Positions 27,352 to 36,824 of a stretch of 64,000 bases of DNA are shown in pieces. The DNA is from Lachnospiraceae bacterium (GTDB taxonomy: Bacteria > Bacillota > Clostridia > Lachnospirales > Lachnospiraceae). The stretch lies in contig JAEELL010000153.1 in NCBI GenBank assembly GCA_016282745.1, positions 62,001-126,000 on the forward strand. Direction: 5' to 3'. Under the pieces are notes generated by a model. It was not told the origin of the DNA, did no database searches, and was given only the letters and a program-made list of their open reading frames with translations. How positions within the stretch are numbered: position 1 is the first letter of the stretch; every line of letters begins with the position of its first letter. Position numbers and translations under genes: made by a program.

Positions 27352-27930
27352 ATGCAGTTAAAAAGTGAAAATGTAAATGTTCAATCCTTGTTGTTATTCA
27401 TAGTTCTAGGCATATTGGTGTGTATAGTAGCGTTTTTTGTCATTAAGACCGTGGCAGATTTCGTGATGGAAAAAAGAAAGATAATGTATAAGAGATATGT
27501 TATGCCAATATTGGTATCATATGTAATACTTTTATTTCACAAAAGAATAGAAGCATATATGAAAATTGAAATACCTGAGGAGATTTCTGTAGGATTATCC
27601 TTAGTGATTCTGCTGGTGGTGATGATATCAATTATATTCAAACTTGGTTTGGTAAAAGGAATTTGTATATTTCTTGTACAAAGTGTTTCAGCTTTGATGG
27701 TTGTATGTACTATATATGCTGGTGCGGTTCTTTTTGTATCAGCTTTTGCGATTGTAATTGGATTTACTAACTATCCGCCGAAAGGAATATGGTTGTATGC
27801 TGATGATGGCGAAAGGATATTAGTAAGGACAAAACAGGATTATTTTTTTGATCAGTATGGAAGAATGTATTATAAAATGGGAAATGTTGTTGTGAGAGAT
27901 GAAGATAATAAAAACTTTTACTTGTTCTAG
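27352..27930 (+). CDS. Membrane protein of unknown function (operon gene 2), probably frameshifted at its 3' end
   Basis: 192 residues in the open frame, with ggag before ATG 27352. Hydrophobic helices lie at ~13-38, ~48-62, ~80-100 and ~103-140, then a soluble tail (GIWLYADDGERILV, FFDQYGRMYYKMG) that looks like part of a WG-type repeat. The frame stops at 27928-27930. Skipping one base in the AAAAA run near 27910 would continue it to TAA at 28037-28039 with a clear repeat-like sequence. So it is either a recent frameshift or a sequencing error. Confidence 0.65.
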   Translation: MQLKSENVNVQSLLLFIVLGILVCIVAFFVIKTVADFVMEKRKIMYKRYVMPILVSYVILLFHKRIEAYMKIEIPEEISVGLSLVILLVVMISIIFKLGLVKGICIFLVQSVSALMVVCTIYAGAVLFVSAFAIVIGFTNYPPKGIWLYADDGERILVRTKQDYFFDQYGRMYYKMGNVVVRDEDNKNFYLF

Positions 27931-28039
27931 AATATTTGGAGATTATGATGATGTTGAGAGCATGGAAAATGGATGGTTTGTTCGTCAAGAAGGAAAAATA
28001 AAATTGCTTGATGGTGATGGAAATGTTAAGAAAGAATAA
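27911..28039 (+). pseudogene. Out-of-frame continuation of the 27352 gene (WG-repeat-like tail)
   Basis: In the +1 frame the sequence reads on without stop through FGDYDDVESMENGWFVRQEG and KIKLLDGDGNVKKE to TAA at 28037-28039. The G-W-F-V...GK-I...LLD-x-DGNV pattern resembles a WG repeat, as in the last gene of the operon. No ribosome site precedes it, which argues against a separate gene. Confidence 0.55.
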
Positions 28040-28110
28040 ATCAGATAAAAGGCTTATTTACTTTATCAAAGTGAAAAAGTGTTTTGCCGGTAAATGGGAG
28101 GAACTTATAA

Positions 28111-28560
28111 ATGAAAAACAAAAGAAATGTAACAGTAATTTTAATATTATTCTTCTGCATTATATTATCAGTACTTGGAATTGTGTTTATTAAAAATAAG
28201 AACAAAGAATCTGAAAGTGAAAGCAGAGATAATAAAATTGTAAAAATATTGAAAGAGTATGCAGATGATTATAAGGTCGTCGAAAAAGGAGAAGATGACT
28301 CTGTAAAAGTTAGCATAAATGCACCTGATTTTAAGAGTATTATTGATGAATGCATGAAGGATAATGAAGGAAAAAAAGTTGATATTAAAGAGATAGAAAA
28401 GGCTGTTGAAAATACAGATAGTTTCAAAGAATATACTTTTTGGGTAGATAAAAATGATAGGGAAACGATTAAACAACAATATATTGATAACATAGCAGAA
28501 GAAGTGATGGTTGAAGCGATTTCAAACGTAAAATTTGAAGATAGGTGGGATGTAGAATGA
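28111..28560 (+). CDS. Membrane-anchored or secreted small protein of unknown function (operon gene 3)
   Basis: 149 residues; gggagga SD before ATG 28111. One N-terminal hydrophobic helix (~7-27) is followed by a charged extracytoplasmic domain (Lys/Glu/Asp-rich, helical) with no motif I can name. Its last four bases (ATGA) overlap the start of the next gene, so translation is coupled. Confidence 0.7.
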   Translation: MKNKRNVTVILILFFCIILSVLGIVFIKNKNKESESESRDNKIVKILKEYADDYKVVEKGEDDSVKVSINAPDFKSIIDECMKDNEGKKVDIKEIEKAVENTDSFKEYTFWVDKNDRETIKQQYIDNIAEEVMVEAISNVKFEDRWDVE

Positions 28561-31136
28561 AAAAAATATTAAGTTTTATTATTATGATTGTATTAGTTGT
28601 TTCTTCCTGCGGAACAGTAAATGCAGCTAAAACAACAGCACCTGTTACTGATGAAGGAAAACAATTGTTTCTTTATCTACAGGGAGACGAGTCAAAACTT
28701 TTATTAAAAAGGAACAATTACGGTTATATGGCGTTTATCGAAGATTTTAAGGCAGATGTTATTTCCATGTATTGTCTTGAAATGGCGGATATCCTGGTTG
28801 AAACAGGTTCGAAACCGGATAAAAAAGAATATATCAGAGTACTGCTGAATGTTATTGCAGCGTATGATTGTGACAGAGCGGCTGATGTTTCAGAACAAAA
28901 GAAAATGGATAATATGAAGTCGTTTAAAGAGTATGCCATGGATTTCACAAAAATGGGAGTAAATGCTGTATCTGTAATGTCAGGAAACAGTTCTTCAACA
29001 AGTGAACTGGAAGGGGCTATTTCAAAGGCTGTAAGTTGTTTGGATGTATTGACTGATAATACAGATAATTGGATTAATGCACTAAGTGATTTGGAAGCCG
29101 TGACAAAGGACTATTCAGAACACGATGTTTTCCTAAAGACGATTGAGGATAATTCACAGGGAGAGTTGAAAGAAGCAGCTCACACTTTGCGAGAGGGCAT
29201 GAAAAAGGCATTTGAAATTAGGTTAAAAGAATATAACAAAATATCAAATGAAAATTTTGAAAATTTTGAAGAATTCTTTTTCTCTGATATGTTTTTTGAT
29301 TTACTAAAGCAAATACCGGAATATGCCGAAGATGATACGTTGCGTTTTTTCGTTGATGAAAGCGAAAATTTAATCTCCGTAATTGGAACATTAAATGCGT
29401 CATGGGATCTGGGAAAACAGATTGGTAAAATGGTTGGAGATTTTACAGTTGGGGGAACTAATTTAGCAAGAAGAGTTGTTGAAATAATGGCATTATATGA
29501 CATCAGTATAGTTTTGGAAAAAGAAATTCCTGATAGTCATATCGCTTTTTTAGACAGCTTTGGAAAAGATAGTGAAAGCATTTGTGCTAATAAGTATATT
29601 GCGCTTTCTAATTATCTGATTGGTTGCAGAATACGTGGAGAATATTGTATATACAGTATAGTTGCCAAAGATGCAGGATTGCTTTCGTGGTTTAAAAAGG
29701 AATCTGCCCAAGAAGCAGAAAAATGGTATCAAGGAAAATGCAAAAAGATAATTACAATTCAGAATAAATTGTATGAGGTTAAAAATTCAACTGTTGGTCT
29801 GGATATTGATTGGGCGATTATGCCTGTTGTTGATGCCGATGAGATATGGGTTAATGATGATTCGACAGGCTTGTGCTACAATGATGCAGAGCAGTGCATC
29901 GAGAGGTCAGAGCTGGCTGTTATTGAGAAGTCCAGCAAATTCGGAATAATTGATATGAATTCCAAAATATTGGTTGAGTGCAAATATAGTGATTATCATT
30001 TATGCACGTGTGGCGGAGTAGATCTTATTAATGAGGATAAGTGGTATGCCCTTAACAATAATTGCGAGATTCAGGAAATAATTGATGAACACGGGGCTCC
30101 GGAATTGTTCTTGGGTGGTTGTGGAGAATATGAAGCGATAGCTCAAAAACAGGGATATGATGAAATAGAAGTGTTTGAAGATGGAATGTATGCTGCTGAA
30201 AAAAATGGAAAATGGGCATATTTCAAAGATGGGAAACAGTTATCAGACTTTCAATTTTTAGATATTTGTAACGATAAAAGTGCATATTGGTTCCCGAAAA
30301 ATCATTCGGAAGATTATTGGGATTTTGGTGTGTCAGGAATAAGCGGAAATATGATTGCAGTAAGAACTGAAGAAGGCTGTGGTTATTATAATTATGAAAA
30401 GGGAGAATTTGCGTTATTATCCGAAGAACTTGAAGAAGTAAAACCGATAATAAACGGATTGGCATGGGCTAAGGATTCAAAATCAAATAAATGGGGAATT
30501 CTCAAAGTTCCGGGATATAAAAATACAAAGAATCTAAAATATAAGTATATGGTTTCAATGTTTGAAAAGATGGATATTTCGCAAATGAACAGCTCAGATG
30601 AATGGAAGGATGCATATATTGGCTATTTGGATAATAATCTGAATATCTATGGACATGTTCCTCATACTACGGATATAGTGGAGTTGATTGATATTAATGG
30701 TGATGAAGTACCGGAATTATTTATAAGTCATCGTGATTATGCCAGTGGAGATGAATTGTGCACATATTATAACGGAGAGGTAATACATATCAAATTAGGT
30801 TTTAGCGGAATGCAATATATTGAAGGCGAGAATCTGTTTATGGATTCATATATGCATAGTGATGAGGGATATGATAATCTTTATTCTCTTGTTAATGGAC
30901 AATTTAAATTGATTGGTAAAGGTGATTACGGGGCACCTGATAATTCAAATGTTGAATGGGATGAGAATGGACCGATTTATGATTATTATTGGAATGATAA
31001 AAAAGTATCAAGAGAAAAATATGAGGATTCTTTGAATAAGGCATTTGATTATGATAGGGCAATAACCCCAGAGTGTGATATACAGGATACATATGACTAT
31101 AAAGAAGAAATAGTTCAAAAGATAAGAGAGTATTAA
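28557..31136 (+). CDS. WG-repeat surface lipoprotein of unknown function (operon gene 4)
   Basis: 859 residues from ATG 28557, in ATGA overlap with the preceding stop. The N-terminus has a hydrophobic signal with a possible lipobox, VSSC-G, near residue 19; a type I site at VNA-AK is the alternative. Residues ~30-390 are mostly helical and unrecognised. Residues ~430-660 contain WG/KWG-type repeats (SSKFGIIDMNSKILVECKYS; NGKWAYFKDGKQL; SNKWGILKVPG). The end contains a LIDINGDEVPELFIS element like FG-GAP/VCBS calcium motifs. WG repeats are thought to bind ligands or proteins. No enzyme signature is seen. Confidence 0.75.
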   Translation: MKKILSFIIMIVLVVSSCGTVNAAKTTAPVTDEGKQLFLYLQGDESKLLLKRNNYGYMAFIEDFKADVISMYCLEMADILVETGSKPDKKEYIRVLLNVIAAYDCDRAADVSEQKKMDNMKSFKEYAMDFTKMGVNAVSVMSGNSSSTSELEGAISKAVSCLDVLTDNTDNWINALSDLEAVTKDYSEHDVFLKTIEDNSQGELKEAAHTLREGMKKAFEIRLKEYNKISNENFENFEEFFFSDMFFDLLKQIPEYAEDDTLRFFVDESENLISVIGTLNASWDLGKQIGKMVGDFTVGGTNLARRVVEIMALYDISIVLEKEIPDSHIAFLDSFGKDSESICANKYIALSNYLIGCRIRGEYCIYSIVAKDAGLLSWFKKESAQEAEKWYQGKCKKIITIQNKLYEVKNSTVGLDIDWAIMPVVDADEIWVNDDSTGLCYNDAEQCIERSELAVIEKSSKFGIIDMNSKILVECKYSDYHLCTCGGVDLINEDKWYALNNNCEIQEIIDEHGAPELFLGGCGEYEAIAQKQGYDEIEVFEDGMYAAEKNGKWAYFKDGKQLSDFQFLDICNDKSAYWFPKNHSEDYWDFGVSGISGNMIAVRTEEGCGYYNYEKGEFALLSEELEEVKPIINGLAWAKDSKSNKWGILKVPGYKNTKNLKYKYMVSMFEKMDISQMNSSDEWKDAYIGYLDNNLNIYGHVPHTTDIVELIDINGDEVPELFISHRDYASGDELCTYYNGEVIHIKLGFSGMQYIEGENLFMDSYMHSDEGYDNLYSLVNGQFKLIGKGDYGAPDNSNVEWDENGPIYDYYWNDKKVSREKYEDSLNKAFDYDRAITPECDIQDTYDYKEEIVQKIREY

Positions 31137-31288
31137 AATTATAAATCATTGTCCCTTTTCCGCATATATGTTATCATAAGATTATGACGTTATGTAAATC
31201 GGATAATTGACATTTGATTTCAGTCGGATAAGACTCCCACTTCTATAAGTTGGAATTAGAAATACAGTGTTTTAATGGAGAAATACTT

Positions 31289-32569
31289 ATGTGGAAAAAA
31301 GTTTCATCAGTAGCCCTGACTGTATGTTTAACCTGCAATATTTCGTTAGTATCATCTCAGGTACAGGCCGATTCATTATCGGTGGAAAATGCAGTGATAT
31401 GGGCTATTGGAATTGCAAATGATAATACACATGGATATACGGCGAATCCGCAGGACCGTTGGGGAACGGATTACGACTGCTCATCTTTTGTTATAGCAGC
31501 GTTTAAGGCGGCAGGTTTTGACACGGGCTCTGCGTACAATACCGCCAGTATGAAGGGGCAACTCACGCAGCATGGATTTGTGTGGATTCCATGGAATGAG
31601 ATTGGCAGCACAGCAGATTTGCAGCGTGGCGATATTCTCTTAAATGAGACTCAGCATACAGAGATTTATATTGGCAATAATCAGAATGTGGGAGCTCATT
31701 CAAGTTACGGAGATACTCAGAGCGGTGATCAGTCAGGCAAGGAAGTGTCTGTTGTAGCTTTTTATAATCAACCGTGGAATGGTGTTTTAAGATATGCAGG
31801 ACTGTCAGGTAATGAATCCCCAACGTTGGATGATTCTCAGACGGATAATGCACCTGGCAACAATACTTCCACGTATGATAATAACAACAGCGATAATTCA
31901 AATGGAACCACAGCAAATACTGCTTCATCTGCTGACGGAGGAACTACCGGTACAAATGAGACAGCAACAGCGGGGGCTGTGGCAGATACATGTAATTGTG
32001 TAACATCTTATGCAGGTAACTATGTTGTGGCAACGGATGATTCGCCTCTTCTTATGCGAAGTGGACATGGCACAGGTTTTAGTAAGGTAACATCTATTCC
32101 AAAAGGTGCCACAGTAAAAGTTACCAAGGCAAATGGAAACTGGGCACATGTTGAGTGGAATGGATACAAGGGATATTCATCCATGTTATATCTGAAAAAA
32201 GCCGATAACATTAATAAGAACAAGACAGGTTCTGCGGCTAATGCACAAAAAAAGTCAACTGCAACGACGTTGGCCGATAATATCAATAAGTACAAAGCTT
32301 CAATTACTAAGATAAAAAATAAAGCAAAAGGTAGTGTACGGATTAGCATTGGTAAGAATGTAAAAGCGGATGGCTTCCAGATTAAATATGCATTGAACAA
32401 AAAAGTAACAAAAAAGAAAAAGGATAAGAATGTAACATCTTATGCAACAGATATTAAGAACCTAAAGAGAAATAAGACATACTATTTCAAAGTTCGTGCA
32501 TACAAATTATGTGGAGGCGTAACGACATATTCTAAGTGGTCTGATGTAAAGAAAAAGAAAGTAAAATAG
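31289..32569 (+). CDS. Secreted NlpC/P60 peptidoglycan hydrolase with SH3 domain
   Basis: 426 residues; ATG 31289 lies 8 nt after ggag, while an upstream TTG has no site. Signal peptide ~1-26 (cleavage near VQA-DS). The catalytic domain (~30-170) has DYDCSSFV with the nucleophilic Cys and QHTEIYIG with the His. A Ser/Thr/Asn/Gly linker follows (~175-235), then a bacterial SH3 domain (~245-305; PLLMRSGHGTGFSKVTSIPK), which usually binds cell wall, and a C-terminal Lys-rich fibronectin-like domain ending KKKKVK. It should cleave stem peptides in the wall. Direct repeats TCGGATAA lie upstream at 31199 and 31224. Confidence 0.85.
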   Translation: MWKKVSSVALTVCLTCNISLVSSQVQADSLSVENAVIWAIGIANDNTHGYTANPQDRWGTDYDCSSFVIAAFKAAGFDTGSAYNTASMKGQLTQHGFVWIPWNEIGSTADLQRGDILLNETQHTEIYIGNNQNVGAHSSYGDTQSGDQSGKEVSVVAFYNQPWNGVLRYAGLSGNESPTLDDSQTDNAPGNNTSTYDNNNSDNSNGTTANTASSADGGTTGTNETATAGAVADTCNCVTSYAGNYVVATDDSPLLMRSGHGTGFSKVTSIPKGATVKVTKANGNWAHVEWNGYKGYSSMLYLKKADNINKNKTGSAANAQKKSTATTLADNINKYKASITKIKNKAKGSVRISIGKNVKADGFQIKYALNKKVTKKKKDKNVTSYATDIKNLKRNKTYYFKVRAYKLCGGVTTYSKWSDVKKKKVK

Positions 32570-32589
32570 CAGATTTTATTTATATTAAG

Positions 32590-32632
32590 GAGTTCTGATT
32601 TTTTTGAATAAATATCAGAACTCTTTTTTTTC
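32590..32632 (+). terminator. Rho-independent terminator
   Basis: GAGTTCTGAT (32590-32599) pairs with ATCAGAACTC (32614-32623), followed by T8. Confidence 0.85.
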
Positions 32633-32759
32633 TAATTAGCCAGTTTTTAGTTGAAATATATCGTAGATAATGGGATAATAAATATATATATGATGATTCG
32701 GAAATTGAAAAAAGAAAACCTTATAATTAATTGCAAATTATTTAAAGGGGGTACTAGTT

Positions 32760-34193
32760 ATGGAAAGGGAAGATGAAAAATATAGAGCCAGTAAACGAAA
32801 TTTTATAATTGCATTGATTCTTTTAATGTCCACCAATATATTGATGGGAACAATTATCATGCATATTTCCAAAAAAGCGTTAAATGAGCAGATTGAAGGT
32901 CGTATGCTCGATGTGGCAAATACTGCTGCTTACCAGATAAATGGTGACGACTTTTCTGAACTGACAGGTGCAGATAAGGGGACGGAAGAGTATAATCGTG
33001 CGTATGATACGCTATCTTCATTTAGTGAAAATATCGAACTTGAATATATTTATGCTGTCAGAAAAATGGATAACGGCTCATTTATTTTTGTTTTAGATCC
33101 GGACAAAGATAACCCTGCGGAATATGGCGAAGAAATTCAAAAAACAGATGCCCTACTGAATGCATCCAGGGGAATGGCGGATGTGGATAATAAACCACAC
33201 ACAGATGAGTGGGGAAGATTTTATTCTGCATATAGTCCAATTAAGGATTCAAAGGGAAATATAGTTGGAATTGTAGGCGTTGATTTTGATGCTAACTGGT
33301 ATGATTCAGTACTTGATACAAATAAAATAGTGGCCATAATATTGGTTTTGGTTGCAATGGCTATAGGCATTGTTTTGTCGTTTACTATCATGTCACAAAA
33401 CAGAAGGCGATTTGCAGCAATGATGAAACGAATCGAAAAACTGTATTATGAATCCTTGAAGCTTGATAGTGTTATTGCAGAGACATCAATTAAAAAATTG
33501 CAATATTTGCCAGATGGTACAAGCAAGACCTTAAAGACATTGGCTACAGCTGAAGAAGAACATGTTATTTCAAAAAGTGAGTACGATGAAGTGGCTTCGA
33601 GCGTTGAGGCAGTTTACAACAAGCTGCATAAATATCTTAAGTACATTGAAGAGGAAGTGGACACAGACGTTGAAACCGGTGTATCAAGCAAGATAGCATA
33701 CAAGAGAAAAAGCGTTCTTATGAATGATAATATTGCTCTTGGAAAGGCTGATTTCTCAGTAGCATTTATTGATGTTAACGATTTGAAAAGAATCTATACA
33801 GGTTTTGGATATGAGCTTGGAGATGCGATTCTTTATGAATGCGGTCAGGATTTAGTAAAAATTTTTGGAAAAGATGGAGTTTTCCATATCATGGGACCTG
33901 AATTTGTAGTAGTTGTCGAAGGTAAGAACAGAGCTGATATGGAGCAGTGCTTTAAAGAGCTGAATAAAAAAATTATGAATTACAATTATACCCATGAATT
34001 GGAAAAGGGCATTGTGGTTGCAAAAGGATATGCTACATTTGATCCGGAGTTGCATAAGAATTATCGAGATGTATTTATTGCTGCAAAGGCCAAATCTGAC
34101 AAAAACAGAAATGAATTATTTAAGATTGAGCATGGCGAGACTATTATTACTAAGGTTTCGGATGCGGGTGTAAAAATGCAGAAGGATAATTAG
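32760..34193 (+). CDS. Membrane sensor with degenerate GGDEF domain
   Basis: 477 residues; aaaggggg SD. Transmembrane helix ~16-37, an extracytoplasmic Cache-like sensor (~40-180; YIYAVRKMDNGSFIFVLD, GIVGVDFDANW), second helix ~190-212, a helical linker, then a GGDEF-fold domain (~310-460). The substrate-binding helix region is recognisable (FIDVNDLKRIYTGFGYELGD), but the signature is MGPEF instead of GGDEF/GGEEF. It therefore probably does not make c-di-GMP and may instead bind a nucleotide or a partner. It is monocistronic, with terminators on both sides. Confidence 0.85.
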   Translation: MEREDEKYRASKRNFIIALILLMSTNILMGTIIMHISKKALNEQIEGRMLDVANTAAYQINGDDFSELTGADKGTEEYNRAYDTLSSFSENIELEYIYAVRKMDNGSFIFVLDPDKDNPAEYGEEIQKTDALLNASRGMADVDNKPHTDEWGRFYSAYSPIKDSKGNIVGIVGVDFDANWYDSVLDTNKIVAIILVLVAMAIGIVLSFTIMSQNRRRFAAMMKRIEKLYYESLKLDSVIAETSIKKLQYLPDGTSKTLKTLATAEEEHVISKSEYDEVASSVEAVYNKLHKYLKYIEEEVDTDVETGVSSKIAYKRKSVLMNDNIALGKADFSVAFIDVNDLKRIYTGFGYELGDAILYECGQDLVKIFGKDGVFHIMGPEFVVVVEGKNRADMEQCFKELNKKIMNYNYTHELEKGIVVAKGYATFDPELHKNYRDVFIAAKAKSDKNRNELFKIEHGETIITKVSDAGVKMQKDN

Positions 34194-34266
34194 AATTAGC
34201 GATAATTCATATAAGGCTAATCTGATAATAAAAAAATGATAACAAAAATACTACATCTTAAAAGAT

Positions 34267-34320
34267 AAAAATCATTTGGGTATCCATATATTCATATATG
34301 TTTATCCGAATGATTTTTTT
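34267..34320 (+). terminator. Rho-independent terminator
   Basis: AAAAATCATTTGGGTA (34267-34282) pairs with TATCCGAATGATTTTT (34303-34318) with two wobble pairs, followed by more T. It ends the GGDEF gene. Confidence 0.75.
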
Positions 34321-34463
34321 GATTTTATATATCATGTTTGAATAATTTTTCAAAATTGAATTTGAAAGATTTGTTAAGTGTTAGTTGAATAAGTATTGCA
34401 TATCTAATTTGAATGTTTTATTTATCGTTGTCTGAAAATTTGAAAAATGATAGAATTATGTGT

Positions 34464-36641
34464 ATGAGATTAGTAGATGAAATAAAAAATAAAAAGAAAT
34501 TCAATTTAAAAAATGACATTATATCAGGTATTATAGTAGCCCTTGTATCCATACCGATTTCCATGGGATATGCTCAGATAGCAGGAATTCCGGTAATATA
34601 TGGTCTGTATGGATCGATATTTCCAATATTAGTATTTGCTTTTTTAACTACATCGCCGCAGTTTGTGGTGGGGGTAGATGCTATGCCGGCAGCCATGATT
34701 GGAACTATGTTAGCAGGACTTGGAATTAATGCTGAATCAAAAGAGGCAATGAGAATAGTTCCTCTTACAGCTTTGCTAGTGGCAATATGGTTTGTGATAT
34801 TTTATCTGGTACGCGCAGGAAGAATCGTCAAATACATTTCGACACCTGTTATGGGAGGATTTATCTCAGGTGTGGGGGCGACAATTATTCTAATGCAGGT
34901 GCCAAAACTTCTTGGAGGATCTGCCGGAACCGGTGAGATTATAATTTTATTGGCTAATATCTGGGAGCAGAGATCAGCATATAATTATCTCTCAGCACTT
35001 CTTGGAATTGGAACAATAGTAATAATATTAGTTTGCAAAAAGATTATTCCAAAGGTGCCAATGACCATCATAATGATGGGAGTGGGAGCTGTTCTTCAGG
35101 TGATTTTCCGACTGGATAATTACGGTGTGAAGCTTTTGCCGGAGGTTGTGGGCAAAATGCCGAATCTTGTAATACCTGATTTTAAACCATTGATTTATAA
35201 CCCTGCAGAGATACTTATTCAGACTTTGAGCGTCGCTGGAGTCATTATGGCCCAGACTTTACTGGCAAGTGGTAATTATGCGATGAAGTATCAGGATGAG
35301 ATTGATAACAATTCTGAGCTCCTTGCTTACGCAGGAATGAATGCTGCCGGAGCAGCAGTAGGGTGCTGTCCGATTAATGGTTCAGTGTCCAGAAGTGGCA
35401 TTGCAGATTCATTTGGATGTAGGTCACAGATTATGTCTGTAAGTGCATCGATAACTATGGTTTTTGTTCTTATGTTTGGAACTCCTGTGTTTAAATATTT
35501 ACCGGTACCTGTTCTCACGGCAATCGTAATGACAGCTCTTATTGGGATATTGGAGTTTAAATTAGAGAGAAGACTTTGGAAGACAAGTAAGAATGAATGG
35601 ATAGTGTTCATATTGTCATTTGGAGCAGTATTGCTATTTGGAACAGTGTACGGAGTTATGATTGGATGTCTTTTGTCATTTGCCGAGGTTGCCATTAGCG
35701 CCGTAAAACCATCAACGGCATTTGTAGGAAGAATTCCGGATCAGGGCAATTTTTATCCTATAGATAGAAACAGCAAGGCAAGACCGATTAAGAATACTAT
35801 TGTATACAGATTCAACGGATCTTTGTTCTTTGCCAATATTGACAGATTCCAGAAGGATATAGAATCTTCTATAAAAGAGGACACAAAGCAGATCGTTGTG
35901 GATGCAAGAGGTATCGACAGCGTCGATATTACCGCAGTAGACAGACTTGTTGCCCTCAATCGCAAATTAAGAGGAAGAGGCATCAAGTTTTATATTACAG
36001 AGCATGAGGGGATGCTAAATGACCAGATTCGCATTCTCGGAGGTGAAAGTTTAATTGAAGAAGGTGTTGCAAGGCGCACCATCACACTTGCCCTCAGAGA
36101 TGCGGGAGTTAATAAACCCTATGAATTAGAAGAAATCGATAGTGAAGTACCAAAATCTTCTATAATAATAGAAGACGATGACAGACTTGCTGAATTTGAG
36201 TGGGCATTCGGGAAAGATGCGCACGAACATTTGGAGTTATTTGCTGAACATGCGGCAGATACTATTGTAAATGAGATGAAAAATCAAGGTGAGCACATTG
36301 AATTATTAGAGGACAAGCGCGTTCACACCGAGTGGGGAACAATTGGTCTTTTTGATGAAAATGAGTTTTGGGATCATCTTGAGGTAATACTTGAGAAAAA
36401 TGCAGATTTGGGACTTATTTCAAGAGAGGACGTAAAAATACTTGAGCAGCGAATTGAGGACAGACGAAGTGAAGGTGAGATGCGCCTTAAACAGCTGAAT
36501 CCAAAGGCTATGAAGATGTTAGCGGAGCACCGCAAAAAAGTAAGACGTATCCTAAAAGAAAAATCACCTCATGAATTTCATAACGTTCAGAGGCTTAATA
36601 GGGAAATTAAACGAGATTTGAAGAATAAACAGGCTGATTAG
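34464..36641 (+). CDS. SulP family anion transporter with STAS domain and extra C-terminal region
   Basis: About 725 residues; the start is uncertain (ATG 34464, 34458 or 34413; no good SD at any). Residues ~10-400 are the SulP membrane domain, beginning with FNLKNDIISGIIVALVSIPI and the GYAQIAGIPVIYGLYGS signature. The STAS domain lies at ~440-545 (YRFNGSLFFANIDRF; IVVDARGIDSVDITAVD). A further ~165 residues after STAS are charged and helical, unlike the usual family end. SulP proteins move sulfate, bicarbonate or dicarboxylates. The substrate is not predictable. Confidence 0.9.
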   Translation: MRLVDEIKNKKKFNLKNDIISGIIVALVSIPISMGYAQIAGIPVIYGLYGSIFPILVFAFLTTSPQFVVGVDAMPAAMIGTMLAGLGINAESKEAMRIVPLTALLVAIWFVIFYLVRAGRIVKYISTPVMGGFISGVGATIILMQVPKLLGGSAGTGEIIILLANIWEQRSAYNYLSALLGIGTIVIILVCKKIIPKVPMTIIMMGVGAVLQVIFRLDNYGVKLLPEVVGKMPNLVIPDFKPLIYNPAEILIQTLSVAGVIMAQTLLASGNYAMKYQDEIDNNSELLAYAGMNAAGAAVGCCPINGSVSRSGIADSFGCRSQIMSVSASITMVFVLMFGTPVFKYLPVPVLTAIVMTALIGILEFKLERRLWKTSKNEWIVFILSFGAVLLFGTVYGVMIGCLLSFAEVAISAVKPSTAFVGRIPDQGNFYPIDRNSKARPIKNTIVYRFNGSLFFANIDRFQKDIESSIKEDTKQIVVDARGIDSVDITAVDRLVALNRKLRGRGIKFYITEHEGMLNDQIRILGGESLIEEGVARRTITLALRDAGVNKPYELEEIDSEVPKSSIIIEDDDRLAEFEWAFGKDAHEHLELFAEHAADTIVNEMKNQGEHIELLEDKRVHTEWGTIGLFDENEFWDHLEVILEKNADLGLISREDVKILEQRIEDRRSEGEMRLKQLNPKAMKMLAEHRKKVRRILKEKSPHEFHNVQRLNREIKRDLKNKQAD

Positions 36642-36733
36642 TGAATTCCAATGTTAGCATTAATAATATTTGAATTATTAACATTTGAATTGTGTGTTAA
36701 TTATGGAAATTTTATGAAATTTGCGTTTGGCAA

Positions 36734-36762
36734 TTGTGCTTATAAAAAAATGATGTTAGAAT
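36734..36762 (+). promoter_or_regulatory. Promoter of the HD-domain gene
   Basis: TTGTGC (36734-36739), 17-bp spacer, TAGAAT (36757-36762). Confidence 0.55.
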
Positions 36763-36824
36763 TTGCTTGAGTTGTAAAAGATGGCTTGGCTCTAATTAGA
36801 GTCTTTAAAGAAAAAGGAGTATTG

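Noticed and set aside
28008..28193. 61-codon frame between operon genes 2 and 3
   Set aside because: It overlaps the well-supported gene at 28111 in another frame and has no ribosome site.
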